DNA from: an uncultured Oscillospiraceae bacterium
GTDB lineage: Bacteria; Bacillota; Clostridia; Oscillospirales; Acutalibacteraceae
NCBI GenBank assembly: GCA_900544515.1
Contig: UQVI01000078.1
Coordinates: 1-8,662, forward strand
Direction of reading: 5' to 3'
DNA: 8,662 nucleotides
The notes under the pieces are model-generated. The model was not told the DNA's origin. It searched no databases and was given only the letters and a program-made list of their open reading frames with translations. This document shows positions 5,458 to 8,662 of this stretch, piece by piece; within the stretch, counting starts at the first letter, position 1; every line of letters begins with the position of its first letter. A program made the translations under genes and the position numbers.

Positions 5458-6783
5458 TTATTTTCTCCTTTTAATGATTGAAGGAAGTATAACAGGTGCC
5501 TCTTCTTGAGCGTTTGCCATTTGTTTTAATAAAAGGTATTTAAGTTCCTGTCTTACATGGCTGTATCTTGGATCCTTAATTAAATTGTTTTTTTCATTAG
5601 GATCCTTTTTTAAATCATAAAGATAATTTTCAAAGTATACTTTTGATTGATGGTGTGCATATCCTGTTATTGCTAAGTCGCGTACTTCATACTTGAATCT
5701 ATCTGTTCTTATAGCGCGCGAGTTAGATGCTTCGCTGATTTGTATGAATACGCAGTCTCTTTTTTGATCAGGATTATCAATCTGTACTGTGAGGTCAACA
5801 CCCATATATGTGCTTGGAATCGGTATTCCTGCCATAGAAAGGAGCGTAGGAGGAATGTCAATCAGTGAAGAGAGTCTATCTTCTGTTTTACCGCCCTCAA
5901 ATCCACCGCCTTTAATGATCAGCGGAGTATGGGTGGCACTTTCGTGGCAGCTACGCTTGTATTCAGGATTTCTTGTTTTGAAATGGCTGCCGTGATCGGA
6001 TGTATAGATGATGATTGTATCGTCGTAAATTCCCTGCTTTTTTAGCTTATCAACCAGTCTGCCTATATTGTAGTCAAGTCGGTTAATTGCTGAGATATAA
6101 TCAGGATACATTTCTTTATAGTCGCCTTTAAGAAAGGTAAGATCATCAGGAAGCGGATAATTTTTATAATTATCAACAGTCGGCTTATAACCCTCGTATG
6201 TATGATGATCGTTCTGATGATGCGGCTCAAGCTGACTTACGAACATAAAAAACGGTTTGTCTTTATCGCGGTTGTCGAGATATTCAAGAGCGTAGTCATT
6301 GATACAGTCAGCTCTGTAGCCCTTGAAATCAAGCTTGTTTCCGTCACCGTCAAAGACATATCCATCATATCCATGCGAGGTGAATTCAAGCACATCGGCG
6401 GCTCGCCAGTATTGATATTCGCCCTGTCTGTCCTTTGGCACAGGTGTGCTTTCACAGTGTAAGCCTATGTGCGGCAGTCGATCTGATGCAAGATGCCACT
6501 TACCGATATAAGCAGTCTGATAACCTGCTTCATTAAAGTAATGGGCAAGGGGTGTGATGTCTCTCGGTAGCGGAATCCCGTTCCAGTAGCAGCCGCACTG
6601 TGTTGCATAAAGTCCTGTCTGCAGACAGGCTCTTGCAGGACCGCATACCGGCTGACAGGTGAAGTTATTCTCAAACTTAACACCCTCACGTGCAAGCTGA
6701 CATAAATTTGGAGTAACCTCTTCATTTACAGTGTCCCACCGCTGCTGGTCGGAGAAATAAAAAATAATATTTTTCTGTTTCAT
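5458..6783 (-). CDS. Type I (formylglycine-dependent) sulfatase, cytoplasmic
   Basis: This 441-residue protein has the alkaline-phosphatase-superfamily sulfatase fold. The formylglycine motif is C47-G-P-A-R51, followed by ACLQTG, where Q55 replaces the usual Leu of the signature. D12 and Q13 (FSDQQRWD) provide metal ligands at the N-terminus; the common first Asp is Ser here. K95 and H97 (YIGKWHLAS), H188 (EPHHQND), D263-H264 (YTSDHG) and K276 complete the expected active site. There is no signal peptide: the protein starts MKQKNIIFYFSD, directly in the first strand, so it works in the cytoplasm on an imported substrate. A cysteine-type motif in an anaerobe implies maturation by a radical-SAM enzyme (anSME), which is not in this window. 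The start has an AAAAGGG site at 6793-6799. It lies 27 bases after the TauE-type gene and abuts the symporter gene. The substrate could be a sulfated mono- or disaccharide or another small sulfate ester; phosphonate hydrolase relatives cannot be excluded. Confidence 0.9.
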   Translation of the reverse strand: MKQKNIIFYFSDQQRWDTVNEEVTPNLCQLAREGVKFENNFTCQPVCGPARACLQTGLYATQCGCYWNGIPLPRDITPLAHYFNEAGYQTAYIGKWHLASDRLPHIGLHCESTPVPKDRQGEYQYWRAADVLEFTSHGYDGYVFDGDGNKLDFKGYRADCINDYALEYLDNRDKDKPFFMFVSQLEPHHQNDHHTYEGYKPTVDNYKNYPLPDDLTFLKGDYKEMYPDYISAINRLDYNIGRLVDKLKKQGIYDDTIIIYTSDHGSHFKTRNPEYKRSCHESATHTPLIIKGGGFEGGKTEDRLSSLIDIPPTLLSMAGIPIPSTYMGVDLTVQIDNPDQKRDCVFIQISEASNSRAIRTDRFKYEVRDLAITGYAHHQSKVYFENYLYDLKKDPNEKNNLIKDPRYSHVRQELKYLLLKQMANAQEEAPVILPSIIKRRK

Positions 6784-6810
6784 AATTTTTTACCCTTTTA
6801 AATTATATTT

Positions 6811-7599
6811 TCAAGCAATAAAGCCTGTAACTGCATTGTATATGTTTATTACTGCGACAATGGAAAGTACGACAGAAAAAATAGTCGTTATTGTCTTATC
6901 AGACAGCTTTCTGTTTAGCTTTGAGCCGATGATACCGCCTATTACAGATACTGCCATAGCAGAGAGTACAATCGGAGTATATTCTTTATACGGTTCAAAT
7001 TGATTGTTGATGAATATAGTAATGAGCTGGCTGAGCTGGCTGAAGAATATGATAGCAACGGAATATACAGCACTTTCTTTGACAGTAAATGAAAACAGAA
7101 GTACAAGAAAAGCTGTATTTATAGGTCCCCCTCCAATGCCAAGAAAGGCGCTCATAAGGCCAAGCAATAGTCCTGTAAGGGTGATTAAGATAGGATTTTT
7201 GATTTTTAATGATTTAATATTTTTTGAGTTAACATATATGATTACGAAAATTATAAATGCAGCAATTATAACAGCCTGAATACCTTTGACAATGTTGGAA
7301 TTGAAGTTTTCAAAAGCAATATCAAAAATCTCATTTCCGATAATGCCGCCGAAGACTGACCCAAAGGAGACAAGCAAAACAATCTTTTTATTGAATTCAG
7401 TTTTTGCCGTAATATGCTTTACGGAGGAGCTGATACTCATTGCAAATACGGCACAGGTTGAAATGAATCCAACAACCTCAACACTGTGTTGCCCTATCAG
7501 ATCAAGCATCGGCTTAATGATTACGCCGCCGCCGATACCGACAATTGCACCAACAGTGCAGGCAATAAATATGATTATGCTGTAAATCAGTGTTAACAT
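6811..7599 (-). CDS. TauE/SafE-family sulfite or anion exporter
   Basis: This 262-residue protein has about eight membrane helices arranged as two homologous halves, the usual size for TauE/SafE (DUF81) transporters. Each half carries the family's glycine motif: G21-I-G-G-G25 (followed by VIIKP) and L153-G-I-G-G-G-P159. Members export sulfite, sulfate, sulfoacetate or other sulfur-containing or organic anions across the membrane, but many are unassigned. The ATG at 7597-7599 has a strong GAGGAG site at 7605-7610. It is followed 27 bases later by a sulfatase, so export of sulfate or sulfite released inside the cell is the natural inference. Regulation is not visible here, since the promoter must lie upstream of the methyltransferase gene or outside the window. 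Confidence 0.92.
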   Translation of the reverse strand: MLTLIYSIIIFIACTVGAIVGIGGGVIIKPMLDLIGQHSVEVVGFISTCAVFAMSISSSVKHITAKTEFNKKIVLLVSFGSVFGGIIGNEIFDIAFENFNSNIVKGIQAVIIAAFIIFVIIYVNSKNIKSLKIKNPILITLTGLLLGLMSAFLGIGGGPINTAFLVLLFSFTVKESAVYSVAIIFFSQLSQLITIFINNQFEPYKEYTPIVLSAMAVSVIGGIIGSKLNRKLSDKTITTIFSVVLSIVAVINIYNAVTGFIA

Positions 7600-7621
7600 A
7601 TTTTCTCCTCAATAATGTATG

Positions 7622-8662
7622 TCATTCAATCGTACAATAAAAATTACATTCCCAAGCAGGGATATATGGACTGTGCCTGAAATAGAGCTTATACGCAGGG
7701 CAAAGCTCAAGAATTTTCATTGGCAGAGAGAACAAATCCTCGTTTCTGTGATAGGCACAGACATAGAGCTTAGGCTGATATTTCTCAATTGTTTTTTCTG
7801 CACCGCAAAGTGCGTGAAGCTCTGCACCCTCAACATCCATTTTTATCATGGTGACCGGCTTGGCTATCAGTGAATCAATGTCAGATACCTCAACAGGAAT
7901 TCCCTTTGATGAAAGCTTTGAATTCCTGCCAGCTTTTTTATCAAAAATAAGAGTATCTTTTTGGCTCCAGGCTCCCATATTAAAGGCGGTTATGTTTTCC
8001 ATATGCTCAGTGTTTTTTACTAACTTTTTATAGTTCTTTGCATCAGGCTCCAGTGCATAAATATGATTGTATTTTCCGTTTGTAAAAGAGGTGAAATCCC
8101 TTATTGTATCTCCGTCATATGCACCTAGGTCTACAATTGTTTCGTGATTGTTAAGCTTTAAAATGTCACTATATATTTCGTTTTTATCACAGAAGGTGTT
8201 AAAAAGATATTCCACCTTGCCGCTTATTTTATAATTGATTATATCAAGAAAAACTCTGCGGCTTTCCTCATCAGCCAGATGATTGTAAACAAAGTCGAAT
8301 TTTTCTTCATTTTCTGTCACATAATCTATAGTGAAAAGTCCTCCGCCTGCGACGGGTACATCCGGAGCATAGACGGGGTGCTGACTGTTCATATTTTTTA
8401 TTTTTTCAATTACACTGTCAAGATGCGTTGCAAAGCCGAGTACAATAATAAAGTCCTCGTATTTTTCACATATTTCAGAATATTTAAGTACTTTGTATCC
8501 CAAAAAGGAATGTCCTCTTACAAATTCATCACTTGCAAAAATATCGCTGACCTGTCCGCCAAAGCTTTCCAGCGTGCCTATTATTTTTTGAGCACCATTG
8601 CCCATGCCGTAAACGACGACAGGCTTATCGCTCTTTGCAAGAACATTCCATACATTTTCTTC
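7622..8662 (-). CDS. FkbM-family SAM-dependent methyltransferase, 5' end cut by window
   Basis: The C-terminal 346 residues are present. An internal ATG at 8603-8605 gives 327 residues, but the frame stays open to the window edge. The 19 codons before it (EENVWNVLAK, then PVVVYGMGNGA) read as the usual start of this protein's N-terminal Rossmann-like domain, so that ATG is not the true start. From the internal Met, residues 1-100 form the nucleotide-binding-like domain. Residues 158-166 (VDLGAYDGD) are SAM motif I, 183-188 (YALEPD) bind the ribose, and 254-262 (IKMDVEGAE) are the FkbM signature. FkbM enzymes O-methylate sugars, glycolipids and natural products, and clostridial versions with this N-terminus often sit in polysaccharide or glycan clusters. 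It precedes the exporter gene by 22 bases and is probably co-transcribed. Its link to sulfate-ester use is unclear; it may end a separate upstream cluster. Confidence 0.93.
   Translation of the reverse strand, partial: EENVWNVLAKSDKPVVVYGMGNGAQKIIGTLESFGGQVSDIFASDEFVRGHSFLGYKVLKYSEICEKYEDFIIVLGFATHLDSVIEKIKNMNSQHPVYAPDVPVAGGGLFTIDYVTENEEKFDFVYNHLADEESRRVFLDIINYKISGKVEYLFNTFCDKNEIYSDILKLNNHETIVDLGAYDGDTIRDFTSFTNGKYNHIYALEPDAKNYKKLVKNTEHMENITAFNMGAWSQKDTLIFDKKAGRNSKLSSKGIPVEVSDIDSLIAKPVTMIKMDVEGAELHALCGAEKTIEKYQPKLYVCAYHRNEDLFSLPMKILELCPAYKLYFRHSPYIPAWECNFYCTIE

Noticed and set aside
6614..6629. A perfect 16-base palindrome (CCTGTCTGCAGACAGG) inside the sulfatase gene.
   Set aside because: It encodes the conserved A-C-L-Q-T-G residues beside the active-site cysteine, so coding constraint and chance explain it. 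No promoter or second copy is near.
48..8662. Mobile elements, prophage genes, CRISPR arrays, tRNA or rRNA genes.
   Set aside because: No transposase or integrase-like protein, regularly spaced repeats or RNA gene cores were seen on either strand.

Overview
The window looks like one end of a low-GC Bacillota (Firmicutes, class Clostridia) contig, probably from a gut metagenome. The support is AT-rich coding sequence, AGGAGG-type ribosome sites, a PadR/HAAS regulatory pair, a GPH-type sugar symporter, an anaerobe-style cysteine sulfatase and a TauE/SafE exporter. No rRNA, tRNA, transposase, integrase or CRISPR array is visible, and the species cannot be named from this. The first 47 bases are not biological: they read as an Illumina Nextera i5 adapter plus index left on the contig end, so real sequence begins at 48.

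Left block (48-2031, minus strand). A tightly packed operon runs from a consensus-like promoter at 2003-2031 through a PadR repressor (1633-1959), a HAAS-domain membrane protein (893-1624) and an unrecognised four-helix membrane protein with an exported C-terminal domain (130-882). The promoter lies under a large two-part palindrome (1979-2018), almost certainly the PadR operator, so the operon should repress itself. Beyond the last stop codon the same frame continues at once into a fragment resembling an internal part of the last protein. This suggests a decayed or truncated paralogue at the contig end.

Middle block (2032-3948, plus strand). A divergent promoter leads into a leader with three strong hairpins (2162-2325), then a membrane-anchored metallophosphoesterase (frame 2170-3873) that ends at a perfect bidirectional terminator (3901-3936). 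The longest reading frame of this gene runs through the hairpins, so its true start (GTG 2170, ATG 2317 or ATG 2329) is uncertain. The third hairpin has two mutually exclusive folds, one of which looks like an intrinsic terminator. This is the most interesting unexplained structure in the window.

Right block (3949-8662, minus strand). Four genes lie head to tail with gaps of 22, 27 and 0 bases: a 5'-truncated FkbM-family methyltransferase, a TauE/SafE anion exporter, a sulfatase without a signal peptide, and a MelB-like GPH cation symporter. The last three make a coherent hypothesis: the symporter imports a sulfated small glycoside, the cytoplasmic sulfatase removes sulfate, and the TauE-type protein exports the sulfur oxyanion. 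The substrate is unknown, and the enzyme that would mature the sulfatase is not in the window.
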